A stretch of DNA of 64,000 nt from Jiella pelagia (lineage in GTDB: Bacteria; Pseudomonadota; Alphaproteobacteria; Rhizobiales; Rhizobiaceae): positions 4,630,001-4,694,000 of the forward strand of contig NZ_CP114029.1 in the NCBI RefSeq assembly GCF_026898155.1, in the 5' to 3' direction. The notes beneath the pieces are model-generated. The model was not told where the DNA came from and made no database searches. It worked only from the letters and a program-made list of their open reading frames with translations. Position 1 is the stretch's first letter. Every line of letters begins with the position of its first letter. The translations under genes were made by a program, and so were the position numbers. Below are positions 1 through 8,310 of the stretch, one piece after another.

Positions 1-945
1 ATCCGGCAATCCGCCGAGACCGCCGGCCAGACCGCGCAGGGTGCCAACGAGGCCGCGCAGGGCGCCAGCGAGACCGCAGCGGCGGCGCAAGAGGCGGCCC
101 AGGGCGCGACGGAGGCCAGCGAGCGCGGCGCCCGGGATGCGGCGGATGCGCTGAAGCAGGCATCTGCGGCCAATGAGACCGCGAGTGCGGCACAGCAGGC
201 GGCGACGAACGCCCAGCAGACGGCCAATACCGCTCAGACCACGGCGCAGTCGGCGCTGGGAACCGCCAATTCGGCCGCCGACACGGCCAAAGCCGCGAAT
301 GAAGCGGCTTCGGCGGCGAATTCGAAGGTCGACGGTGCGGTGGCTGACCTCGATCAGCGGGTCGCAGCCGTCGAGGACGCCAACCAGCGAGCGGCCATCG
401 CCCTTGCCGCGGCCAATCTCAAATCGGCGATCGATGCGGGCGGGCCTTTTGCCCAACAGCTGGAAACCTTCGCGACCACCGCGGGGGCCGGCGAGGCGAC
501 CGAAAGCCTGAGGACCTTTGCCGCCGAGGGTGTTCCGTCCGAGCGCCAGATCGCCGAGCAGTGGCCGCAGGTCGAGGCCCGGATCTCCAACGCCCTGACG
601 CCGCCGCGGCCGAATGCGCCGGTGAGCGATCAGTTCATGGCCGGGCTGCGGTCGCTGGTGAACGTCCGCTCCTCCGAAACGCCGCCCGCCGCCGATCAGA
701 GCGATACGGCGGTTCTGTCCCGCCTCGATGCGGCGATCCGTTCGGGCGATCTCGGTGCTTTCGTCTCGGAGTGGGACCAGCTGCCGGATAACGCCAAGCA
801 AGCCAGCGCCGATTTCGCCGACAAGGTGAGAGCCCGGCTCACGGCCCAACAGATCGTCTCGTCGACCCTGCAGGGAGCGATTTCGGGCTCCGAGCCGGCC
901 GCGACGGACACGCCCACCACCGCCGAACCCGCCAACCAGGGCTAG
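1..945 (+). CDS. Mitofilin/Mic60-like membrane protein, C-terminal part (5' end outside window)
   Basis: The frame is open from the first base to a TAG at 943-945, so the start lies outside the window. The first ~110 visible residues are an Ala/Gln/Thr-rich stretch with repeats such as AAQGA and AAQQAA, which should form a long coiled coil. The last ~150 residues fit the conserved end of alphaproteobacterial mitofilin-family proteins (COG4223), with the pattern GDLGAFVSEWDQLPDNA near the C-terminus. In this family an N-terminal membrane anchor (not visible here) carries a periplasmic coiled coil and is linked to membrane shaping. The gene ends 15 bp before a HemY-like gene, the usual partner in Alphaproteobacteria, which supports the call and suggests one operon. 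Confidence 0.75.
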   Translation: MRQSAETAGQTAQGANEAAQGASETAAAAQEAAQGATEASERGARDAADALKQASAANETASAAQQAATNAQQTANTAQTTAQSALGTANSAADTAKAANEAASAANSKVDGAVADLDQRVAAVEDANQRAAIALAAANLKSAIDAGGPFAQQLETFATTAGAGEATESLRTFAAEGVPSERQIAEQWPQVEARISNALTPPRPNAPVSDQFMAGLRSLVNVRSSETPPAADQSDTAVLSRLDAAIRSGDLGAFVSEWDQLPDNAKQASADFADKVRARLTAQQIVSSTLQGAISGSEPAATDTPTTAEPANQG

Positions 946-960
946 CCCGGGAAAGTCTCA

Positions 961-2610
961 ATGCTGCGAATTCTCGCCTTCTTCCTCGTCGTTCTGGCGC
1001 TTTCTTTGGGCTTCGGCTGGCTTGCGGACAATCCCGGCTCGGTCACCTTCGACTGGCAGGGACAGGTCGTCCAGACCAGCCTCATGGTCTTCCTGATTGC
1101 GCTCGTCGTCGCCATCGTCGCGGTGATGTTCGTCGTCTGGCTGATCTCGGCCTTCTTCCGGACGCCCCATTCGATCAACAGCTATTTCTCCGCGCGCCGC
1201 CGCGACAAGGGCTATGCCGCATTGTCGAACGGCATCATCGCCGCGGGGGCGGGCGATGCGATCGAGGCCCGGCGGATGACCAAGCGGAGCCAGAAGCTGC
1301 TCGACCACCGCAAGGAGCCGCTGATCCGCTTCCTCGACGCCCAGACGGCGATGATCGAGGGCGACCATGCCCATGCCCGCTCGGTGTTCCAGAGCATGGA
1401 GCGCGACCCCGAGACGCGGCTCCTCGCCATGCGCGGCCTCTATCTCGAGGCCGAGCGCGTCGGCGACGAGGATGCCGCGCGCTTTTATGCCGAACGGGCG
1501 GTTCGCATGGCGCCGCATGTGCCATGGGCCGGCGGGGCTGTTCTGGAAGGCAAGTCGCTGACCGGCGATTGGGACGGGGCGATCCACGTTCTCGAAGCGC
1601 AGAAGAACACGCGGCTGATCGACCGCGACGAGTCCAATCGCAGCCGCGCCGTGCTTCTGACCGCCAAGGCCATGGAGAATGTCGAGGCCGATCCCAAGAC
1701 CGCCAAGTCGGCAGCGCTTGAAGCCCACAATCTCGCGCCGGAATTGGTCCCGGCGGCGCTGGTGGCCGCGCAGGCCTGCTTCCGTCTCGGCGACCTTCGC
1801 AAGGGCGTGAAGGTGTTGGAGAAGAGCTGGACCTACGGTCCCCATCCGGAAGTCGCCGACGCTTATGTGTCGGCGCGGGCGGGTGATTCCGTCGACGATC
1901 GACTGAAACGGGCGCGCCATCTGGCAGGTCTTCGGCCTGGTCATGTTGAATCGGCGATCTGTCTGGCGCGCGCTGCGCTGGACGCTCATGACCTCCAACT
2001 CGCCCGCAAATCGGCGCTCGAGGCGGCCGAGATCGAGCCGCGCGAGAGCATCTATCTCCTCCTCGCCGATATCGAGGAAGAAGACACCGGTGAGGTTGGG
2101 CGGGTGCGCGAGTGGATGGCTAAGGCGATCCGTGCGCCGCGCGATCCCGCTTGGACGGCTGACGGCGTCGTGTCGGAGCACTGGGCGCCGATGTCGCCGG
2201 TCACCGGACGTCTCGACGCCTTCGAGTGGAAGTCGCCGCCGCATCGGGTGACCGCCGCGCAGGCGCATGTGCTCGACGAAAGGCCGGCGGAGCCAAGCGA
2301 GGTGGATGCGTCGGCCGAGCGCTCGGGTGCCGCGTCGCAGCCCTCAACGCATGACGTCGGGGCGCCGGTGACGCCCCCGGTGATATCCGAGAAGCGCGGC
2401 AACGAGCGTTCGGCCGGCGCCGCCGAAGATAAGGCGGCGCAGACGTCGCGGGCGGCGGGATCGCAGAGCCAATCGCCATCGACGAAATCTGCCGAACCGA
2501 CCATCATCGGCAGCGCTGCGACGTCGCCAAGAAACGCCGAGCCTGCGCCTACCCCGAAGGCCGACTTCGGCCGCAGCAGCCCGGAGCGCAAGGAAGCACG
2601 GTTCGGCTGA
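961..2610 (+). CDS. HemY-like TPR membrane protein
   Basis: 549 aa. Two hydrophobic segments at about residues 3-22 and 40-65 anchor it in the inner membrane. They are followed by a HemY_N-type region (HSINSYFSARRRDKGYAALS) and TPR-like helical repeats to about residue 400. The last ~130 residues are low-complexity Ala/Ser/Pro/Thr. This is the tetratricopeptide protein called HemY in proteobacteria (COG3898), which is linked to haem-biosynthesis gene clusters. It is not the FAD protoporphyrinogen oxidase of the same name, and no flavin motif is present. It follows the mitofilin-like gene by 15 bp and is probably cotranscribed. Its precise role is unknown in the family. Confidence 0.85.
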   Translation: MLRILAFFLVVLALSLGFGWLADNPGSVTFDWQGQVVQTSLMVFLIALVVAIVAVMFVVWLISAFFRTPHSINSYFSARRRDKGYAALSNGIIAAGAGDAIEARRMTKRSQKLLDHRKEPLIRFLDAQTAMIEGDHAHARSVFQSMERDPETRLLAMRGLYLEAERVGDEDAARFYAERAVRMAPHVPWAGGAVLEGKSLTGDWDGAIHVLEAQKNTRLIDRDESNRSRAVLLTAKAMENVEADPKTAKSAALEAHNLAPELVPAALVAAQACFRLGDLRKGVKVLEKSWTYGPHPEVADAYVSARAGDSVDDRLKRARHLAGLRPGHVESAICLARAALDAHDLQLARKSALEAAEIEPRESIYLLLADIEEEDTGEVGRVREWMAKAIRAPRDPAWTADGVVSEHWAPMSPVTGRLDAFEWKSPPHRVTAAQAHVLDERPAEPSEVDASAERSGAASQPSTHDVGAPVTPPVISEKRGNERSAGAAEDKAAQTSRAAGSQSQSPSTKSAEPTIIGSAATSPRNAEPAPTPKADFGRSSPERKEARFG

Positions 2611-2686
2611 CCCAGCGCCCGGTCTTTGATGTGGCCGACACCGCGTCGAAGACGTGCTGCGAGCCAGGCGATGATAATGAGGACGC

Positions 2687-3156
2687 ATGTTTGAGCAGAT
2701 CAAAGACTTCTTCCGTTCGCTCGCGGACGGGCACGAGGATGATGCTGACGGCGGTCGCGAGCATGAGGTTCGGGTGGCGACTGCCGCGCTGCTTTTCCAC
2801 ATCATCGAGGCCGACGGCATTGTTACGGATGAAGAGCGCCAGAGGCTGAACGTTGTTCTCGGCGACGAATTCGGGCTCTCGGTCACAGAGGCAGAGCGCC
2901 TGGCGGGCGAGGGCAGGCGGGCGGACCAGCAATCGGTCGATCTCTACCAGTTCACCTCGATCCTGAAACGCGAGGCTCGGCGAGGAGCATCGCATCCGCT
3001 TCGTCGAGGCTCCTCTGGGAAGTCACCTATGCCGATGGCGAGGTCCACGAACTGGAAGACAATCTCATCTGGCGGATATCGGAGCTGTTGGGCGTTTCAA
3101 CACGCGACCGCATGCTGATGAAGCGCGAGGCGGCTAGCCAGCAGGGCGGCGGTTAG
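2687..3156 (+). CDS. TerB-family protein, frameshifted twice as sequenced
   Basis: The first ~95 residues read as a TerB-like (tellurite-resistance B-like, COG4103) helical domain with the acidic motif HIIEADGIVTDEE. The frame then breaks. Removing one base from GAGGCTC at 2972-2978 and one from GAGGCTC at 3006-3012 restores the usual second half (ELGEEHRIRFVELLWEVTYA, then DGEVHELEDNLIWRISELLG) and ends at TAG 3154-3156, giving about 155 aa. The two DGxxxxxE acidic repeats are the family hallmark. The restored end fits so well that the two extra bases are probably sequence errors. TerB-like proteins of this size are common next to HemY-like genes; their function is unknown. Confidence 0.75.
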
Positions 3157-3251
3157 CTCCGTCCGGTCGATGGATCGCGGCCGCGGCCTGGGAATGGCAC
3201 GCGACTTGCCTTGCTTGCATCAATCCGCGTTGCGGCCTGACTCTCAGGCAT

Positions 3252-4097
3252 ATGAAACCCTCGCTTGCCGACGCGCCGAACAAGTCGCAGCATAGAGCCA
3301 TGGCATTTCACGAGCATTCGTTGACCACCGAAGCAGCAACGACCCGTCAGCTGGGCCAGCCGGACTATGTACTCGACGCCGCAGACGGCCGGCCGGTGCT
3401 GATCGTGCTGCATCAGGAGACGTCGACGCCGGGACGGGTCGGCCAGGTTCTGCAGCGTCACGGGGTCCAGCTCGACATCCGAAGGCCGGTCCTCGGTGAC
3501 GCTTTGCCGGAGAGCCTTGAGGCGCATCGCGGCGCCATCGTCTTCGGCGGGCCGCCGAGCGCCAACGACGCCGACGACTACATCAAGGCCGAGATCGAAT
3601 GGTTGAAGGTGCCGCTGGCCGAGGAGCGGCCGTTGCTCGGCATCTGCCTCGGCGCCCAGATGCTGGCGAAACATCTCGGGGCGGGCGTGGCCTCCCATCC
3701 GGAAGGCTTTGCGGAGGTCGGCTATTATCCCTTGCGCGTCACGCCGCATGGACGGCAGGTGCTCCGCCACTGGCCGGATATGGTCTACCAGTGGCACCGG
3801 GAAGGCTTCGAACTGCCGCGCGGAGCCAGGCTGCTCGCCGAGGGGGACTGGTATCCCAACCAGGCGTTCCAGTATGGACCCGCGGCCTATGGCGTGCAGT
3901 TCCACGCCGAACTGACGCTCGCCATGATGCATCGCTGGACCACCAAGGGGCACCAGCGGCTGCGGCTGCCGGGCGCCCAGGCGCGCCGCGCCCATTTCGA
4001 CGGACGAGGCATCTACGACGCGCCGATCCTGAAATGGCTGGAAGCGTTTCTGGCGCGCAGCTTCGGCCGGCGGGTCGACAGTGGCGACGCCGGCTGA
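3252..4097 (+). CDS. Class I glutamine amidotransferase (GMP-synthase-like glutaminase fold)
   Basis: 281 aa from the ATG at 3252. Conserved similarity begins only at about residue 48 (VLIVLHQETSTPGRVGQ), so an internal ATG at 3300 or a later codon may be the true start. The nucleophile elbow is GICLGAQ with Cys132, and the His/Glu pair is in YGVQFHAE (His218, Glu220), so the glutaminase triad is complete. The protein resembles stand-alone GMP-synthase-like amidotransferases (COG0518) without a synthetase domain; the acceptor substrate is unknown. It is convergent with aroQ, with only 18 bp between the stops. Confidence 0.85.
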   Translation: MKPSLADAPNKSQHRAMAFHEHSLTTEAATTRQLGQPDYVLDAADGRPVLIVLHQETSTPGRVGQVLQRHGVQLDIRRPVLGDALPESLEAHRGAIVFGGPPSANDADDYIKAEIEWLKVPLAEERPLLGICLGAQMLAKHLGAGVASHPEGFAEVGYYPLRVTPHGRQVLRHWPDMVYQWHREGFELPRGARLLAEGDWYPNQAFQYGPAAYGVQFHAELTLAMMHRWTTKGHQRLRLPGAQARRAHFDGRGIYDAPILKWLEAFLARSFGRRVDSGDAG

Positions 4098-4115
4098 CGT
4101 ATTGCTCTGTCGGGC

Positions 4116-4565
4116 TCAGGCCTTGGTGCGTGTCGCGATGATCTCGGCGGCACGCAGCAGCGCGAAATCGTAGCCCTTCGTCCCGAAGCCGGCGATCACG
4201 CCATCGGCGCGTCCCGAGACGAAGGAATGGTGGCGAAATTCCTCGCGCTTGTGGATGTTCGAGATATGGACCTCGAAGACGGGGCCGTCATAGGTGTTGA
4301 GCGCGTCGAGGATCGCGATCGAGGTGTGGCTGAAAGCCCCTGGATTGATCAGGATCGCCTCAGCCGTTTCCCGCGCCTCGTGGATCCAGTCGATGATCTC
4401 GTATTCCCGGTTCGATTGCAGGCAGCGGATGCCGTGGCCCTTTTCAACCGCAAGCGCCGTCAGCCGCGTCTCGACGTCGGCCAGCGTCTCGTAGCCGTAG
4501 ACCTCCGGCTGACGCTTGCCGAGGAGGTTGAGATTTGGTCCGTTGATGCAGAAGATCGTAGCCAT
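4116..4565 (-). CDS. aroQ: 3-dehydroquinate dehydratase, type II
   Basis: 149 aa, the normal length of type II dehydroquinases. The ATG at 4565 was chosen because the family begins right there (MATIFCINGPNLNLLGKRQPE). Visible motifs are GPNLNLLG, the flexible-lid Arg/Tyr region (KRQPEVYGYE), INPGAFSHTSIAILDA, and VEVHIS-like EVHISNIHKREEFRHHS carrying the catalytic His. It dehydrates 3-dehydroquinate to 3-dehydroshikimate in the shikimate pathway, in the cytoplasm. It stands alone here, without accB/accC, which often follow it in relatives. Confidence 0.95.
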   Translation of the reverse strand: MATIFCINGPNLNLLGKRQPEVYGYETLADVETRLTALAVEKGHGIRCLQSNREYEIIDWIHEARETAEAILINPGAFSHTSIAILDALNTYDGPVFEVHISNIHKREEFRHHSFVSGRADGVIAGFGTKGYDFALLRAAEIIATRTKA

Positions 4566-4638
4566 GGGAGCCGAGCTACAGTGCCAAGGCCGGTGATGGC
4601 AAGACCAACGTTGCGACGCGCGTTTCATCAGCGCGGCC

Positions 4639-5881
4639 TCACCCCCGTGACAGCGTCTCGCTGAACCATTCGCGGGCGATCCGGGCGAGGTTGCGTGATC
4701 GGCTGCCGCGGGCGATTCCCTTGACGGCCGCGTCCACCGCCTTGTCGCTGCCGGGCTTCAGGCCGATCACGTAGGTGGCAATCGGCAGTCGCTCCGGCCA
4801 GAAGCGGTTCATGACGAAATTATCCGGCATGGCGCAGGAATCGGCGGCCTTGATCGCCGGGTCGGAGATCAGGGCGCGGGTCGTCTCCTGGAGGAGCTGC
4901 TGGCCCGGCGAGGCCTTGGCGAAGGTTTCGTCATAGGCCATCTTCCAGGCGAAGGCCTGACCGGACTGGATCAGGACCACGAGGCTCGCCACTGACCGTT
5001 CCCCGGCTAGCAGCGTATAGATCCGGGCGCGTCCGTCCGCTGCCAGTTCGTTGACGGATTCGCGCGCAAAGGCGGCACGATAGCGGTCGAGCACCATGGC
5101 GCTTCGCGTCTTGCCCTTCCAGCCGCTGGCTTCGAGGGTGAGGAAGTCTTCGAGCGCCGTGCGGACGGAAGCCACCTCGCGTGAAATGCGCAGGCTCACC
5201 GGCCCCGCCGCTTCGAGGAGGCGGCGCTGGCGATGCAACTCGCGCCGACGACGTGTGGAGACTGGCGGCAGCAGATAGTCGCTCGCTTCCGACTTCATGA
5301 GGCCAGCCCGGTCATACGTGTCGACCTTCGAAAGCGGCAGACTCGCCCGCCGGGCAGCGTTCTCGATAGCCGCGGCGAAGCGCCCGTCGGTTCGCATCTC
5401 GGGCAAAACGAGCACGCCCGGCAGACCGGCGCCGGTTTCCACCAGCATCTCGAAGAAGCCGAGAAGCGTCTCTTCCGGGTCGTCGCCGTCGAGTGGAAGC
5501 GTCCCCAGCCGGCCAAAGGGATGCACCCAGGCCCTGATCGTCGATACGCCCCTCAACGGAGATGTCCGTTCGATCGTGTAGGGCATCAGCAGACGCAGCC
5601 TGCTGCGGGCCTGCCCTTCGTCCCGCAGGACCATCAGTCGAACGCTTCGATCGTCGAGCCGCGGCATGGCGGGCACGAAGAAGCGCGGATCGAAGAAGAC
5701 GTTCGGCTCGATCGAGCGGCGCGACAGATGCTGGAGTTCCTCGATCAGACCGAATGCCTGCTCGGGCCGATAGATGGTAAAGCGTCGTGTGCCGCCGCTT
5801 CGAGCGACCGCGACGTCGAGGCTCGGCGGGCAGCAGGCGGTCAGCCTGCGGCTCTTTCACACGACGCTTGCCGGGGTCCAT
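4639..5881 (-). CDS. GNAT / CelD-like acyltransferase, frameshifted as sequenced
   Basis: The C-terminal 345 aa read cleanly from 5676 down to 4639, but the conserved frame continues upstream (RRFTIYRPEQAFGLIEELQ, then FFDPRFFVPAMPRL) with no ATG. Removing one base from GAGGCTC at 5818-5824 joins it to an ATG at 5881 (MDPGKRRVKEPQADRLLPAE), giving about 413 aa. The C-terminal half fits the GNAT/CelD (BcsL-like) acetyltransferase domain, with WKGKTRSAM and a terminal acyl-CoA fold. CelD-type proteins act in exopolysaccharide or cellulose-linked loci, but no such genes adjoin it, so the role is open. ATGs at 5962 and 5971 are alternative starts. Confidence 0.65.
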
Positions 5882-6149
5882 GGCGTCCGCTCCGCGGGAA
5901 GAAGCGGCGCCGGCAGATGGATCGACTGGCAATTCATCTCGCCCGATGGGGGCGCACTCCATGATCGACATACTTGGCTACACGCTCGTTGAGACGCCTT
6001 GGTATCACTGCCGCCAGCTTCTCAAAGAGATTTTAACAATTCGTCGCGGCATTCCAGAGCGGACAAGTTGTCATCCGCAATGAAAGCGGCGTTCTCTCAG
6101 CATGACGGTGCGAGGTCGCATGGTTTGGCCGTCGCCAAGACGTCGAGGC

Positions 6150-6701
6150 TCAACCGGCAAAGCCGCCCTCGTCGAGGAAGGCCTGCTCCTCTTCGGTGGG
6201 CTCACGGCCCAGAACCTCATTGCGATGGGGGAACCGGCCGAACTTGGCGATGATGTCGCGGTGCTTCTCGGCGAATTTTGTATTGTCCGGCCCGCCGATC
6301 CGCTCCATCCATGCGATACATTCCTCCTGATCTGCATGGGCTTCGGAATGCATGAGCGGCATGGCCAGAAACTGGTTTACATCCTCGGCCACGATTTCGT
6401 GATCGCCGCGCGCCAGCGCCAGCCGGGCGATCTCCAATGCCTTGGCGTCGGTCGCAAAGGCCAGGGGCGAACCCCGATACATGTTGCGTGGAAACTGATC
6501 CAGAAGGATGATCAATGCGAGGGCGCCATTGGCATCTTCTGCCCAGTGGTCGAGATCGCCCCGTGCCGCCATTTCGTATAGGTCTCCGTAGCGCTGGCGG
6601 ATCGTCTCATCGAAGGCCTCGTCCTTTTCAAACCAGCGCTTCGGGCCCGCCTCGCGCCAAAAGTCGACGATGGTCTGGGGGTCTGTGGATGAATGCGGCA
6701 T
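6150..6701 (-). CDS. DUF924 family protein
   Basis: 183 aa from the ATG at 6701. It matches the DUF924 family (COG3803), an all-helical protein related to TPR-like folds. The family features seen are IVDFWREAGPKRWFEKDEAFD at the N-terminus (first 20 residues of it), LIILLDQFPRNMYRGSP in the middle, and FGRFPHRNEVLGREPTEEE near the end. Most members are single-gene cytoplasmic proteins of unknown function. The start codon sits 82 bp from the divergent TusA-like gene, so the short gap probably holds both promoters. Confidence 0.88.
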   Translation of the reverse strand: MPHSSTDPQTIVDFWREAGPKRWFEKDEAFDETIRQRYGDLYEMAARGDLDHWAEDANGALALIILLDQFPRNMYRGSPLAFATDAKALEIARLALARGDHEIVAEDVNQFLAMPLMHSEAHADQEECIAWMERIGGPDNTKFAEKHRDIIAKFGRFPHRNEVLGREPTEEEQAFLDEGGFAG

Positions 6702-6783
6702 GGTCGGCTCTCTCCGGCAGGACGAACGGGTTCGGCTACTGCCGATCCCCTTGTGAGATAGGGAGGCAGGCTGGGGCGTCACA

Positions 6784-7056
6784 GTGGATGAAACGGTGAA
6801 AAACAACAGGACGGACTTTGCCGAAACTGCGTCCGAAATCGACCTGAGGGGCCTCAGGTGCCCGATGCCGGTGCTCCGGACGCAGAAATACCTGAAAACG
6901 CTTCGCGCCGGCGATCGTCTTGCCGTTCTCGCCGACGATCCGCTGGCGGCGATCGACATCGCCAATCTTTGCCGGGAAGAGGGACACCTCCTGATCGAAA
7001 GTCGCAGCCGCGGCGAGGAGACCGGCTTCTTGATCGAGGTCGGCAAAGACAGCTGA
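6784..7056 (+). CDS. TusA/SirA-like sulfurtransferase
   Basis: 90 aa with the signature LRGLRCPMPVLRTQK, where Cys26 is the persulfide-carrying residue of the TusA/YedF fold. The rest shows the expected beta-alpha-beta-alpha pattern (LAVLADDPLAAIDIANLC). Such proteins pass sulfur for tRNA thiolation, molybdenum-cofactor or other sulfur metabolism. Without neighbouring tus, dsr or mo genes the partner cannot be assigned. The ~20-residue N-terminal extension before the fold is slightly long for the family. Its stop is 24 bp from the stop of the convergent CobW gene. Confidence 0.88.
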   Translation: MDETVKNNRTDFAETASEIDLRGLRCPMPVLRTQKYLKTLRAGDRLAVLADDPLAAIDIANLCREEGHLLIESRSRGEETGFLIEVGKDS

Positions 7057-7080
7057 GGCCCGTCTCCCGGGCCGATCGCT

Positions 7081-8301
7081 TCAGCCGGTGAAGCGGATGC
7101 CTGGAATGGCCAGCGGATTGGCCACGATCGCCGTCCGGTCTGCGGCATCTGTGGCGACGCCGCCGGTGAAGGCGGAGAACAGATCGCGCGCATAGCGCTC
7201 GTCGAGGCCCTGGCCGATCAGGACGAGGCGCGTCTTCGGCGGCGTCTGCCCGGGCCACGCGGGTAGCTGCGCCGGGGGATGCATGAAGCCCTGGACGCCG
7301 TGGAGGACCAGCGGCCGGCCGGGGTCCTCGGCGAGGAGCACGACGCCTTTCATCCGCAAGATCCGCTTACCGGCGGTCTCGGACAGGATCTCCAGAAAGC
7401 CTGCAATAGCGTCGAAGGGAACAGGCCGGTCGGTTTCGAGCGAGAACGAGCGGATCCCGTCGCGGCGGTGTTCGTGGTGGTGGTGATCGCCATGCTCGTG
7501 GTCACCGCCATGGTCATGGCCGGCATGTGTATGGTTCGCCTCGTGGTGGCGGCTCACGTCGTCCTTGCCGCTTCGCCCATCAAGCGCCGAGGCGGCCCTG
7601 CGGGCCTTGCCCACCTCGCCGAGCCAGGCGTCGACGCCGTCGCCGCGCGACAGGGCATCTGAAAGCCCGCAGCCGACGAGGATGCCTTCGGCGCCCTCGA
7701 TCACCGCCGCATCGACGATCGGCGCGAGCGGGTTCAGTCGTGCAACGGCCCGTCGCGTCGATTCGAGGCGATCGGCGGAGGCGAGATCGCACTTCGTCAG
7801 CACGATACGGTCCGCGACGGCCACCTGCCGGCGACTGTCCTCATGCTCGTCGAGCGTTCCACCACCGTTGGCCGCGTCGACCACAGTGACGACCCCGTCC
7901 AGCGCATAGGCATGCGACAGCACCGGGTGGGAGATCAGTGCGGCGAGGATCGGGCCCGGGTCGGCCAGCCCCGTCGTTTCGACCACGACGCGTTCGGGCG
8001 CCGAACGTTGAAAGTCCGCGCTCGTCCCTTCGGCCAGTTCCGTCAAGGTGTCGACGAGTTCGCCGCGCACCGTGCAGCAGAGGCAGCCGTTGGACAGCGA
8101 GATAACGCCGTTGCTCGAAACCGCCTCGATCAGCAGCGGATCGATCGCCGCCTCGCCGAATTCGTTGACCACAACGGCGGCATTGGCGAGCGCCGGATCG
8201 CCGATCAGCCGGTTTAGGAGGGTGGTCTTGCCCGCCCCGAGGAAGCCGGTCAGGAGGGTGAGCCGGATCGGTGAGCGAGCCGCCGAATCGCTTTGCGTCA
8301 T
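7081..8301 (-). CDS. CobW/ZNG1-family GTPase (metal chaperone type)
   Basis: 406 aa. The Walker A motif is GFLGAGKTT at residues 19-27, the metal-binding motif GCLCC is at about 72-76, and the base-specificity loop is TKCD. A His/Asp/Glu-rich metal loop (HDHGGDHEHGDHHHHEH) lies near residues 265-280 between the GTPase and the CobW C-terminal domain. This is the G3E GTPase set (COG0523), which handles zinc or cobalt delivery. No Zur-box or cobalamin genes are visible nearby, so the metal is not assigned. It ends close to the carboxypeptidase gene on the same strand (10 bp), suggesting cotranscription. Confidence 0.9.
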   Translation of the reverse strand: MTQSDSAARSPIRLTLLTGFLGAGKTTLLNRLIGDPALANAAVVVNEFGEAAIDPLLIEAVSSNGVISLSNGCLCCTVRGELVDTLTELAEGTSADFQRSAPERVVVETTGLADPGPILAALISHPVLSHAYALDGVVTVVDAANGGGTLDEHEDSRRQVAVADRIVLTKCDLASADRLESTRRAVARLNPLAPIVDAAVIEGAEGILVGCGLSDALSRGDGVDAWLGEVGKARRAASALDGRSGKDDVSRHHEANHTHAGHDHGGDHEHGDHHHHEHRRDGIRSFSLETDRPVPFDAIAGFLEILSETAGKRILRMKGVVLLAEDPGRPLVLHGVQGFMHPPAQLPAWPGQTPPKTRLVLIGQGLDERYARDLFSAFTGGVATDAADRTAIVANPLAIPGIRFTG

Positions 8302-8310
8302 CGCGAGGCC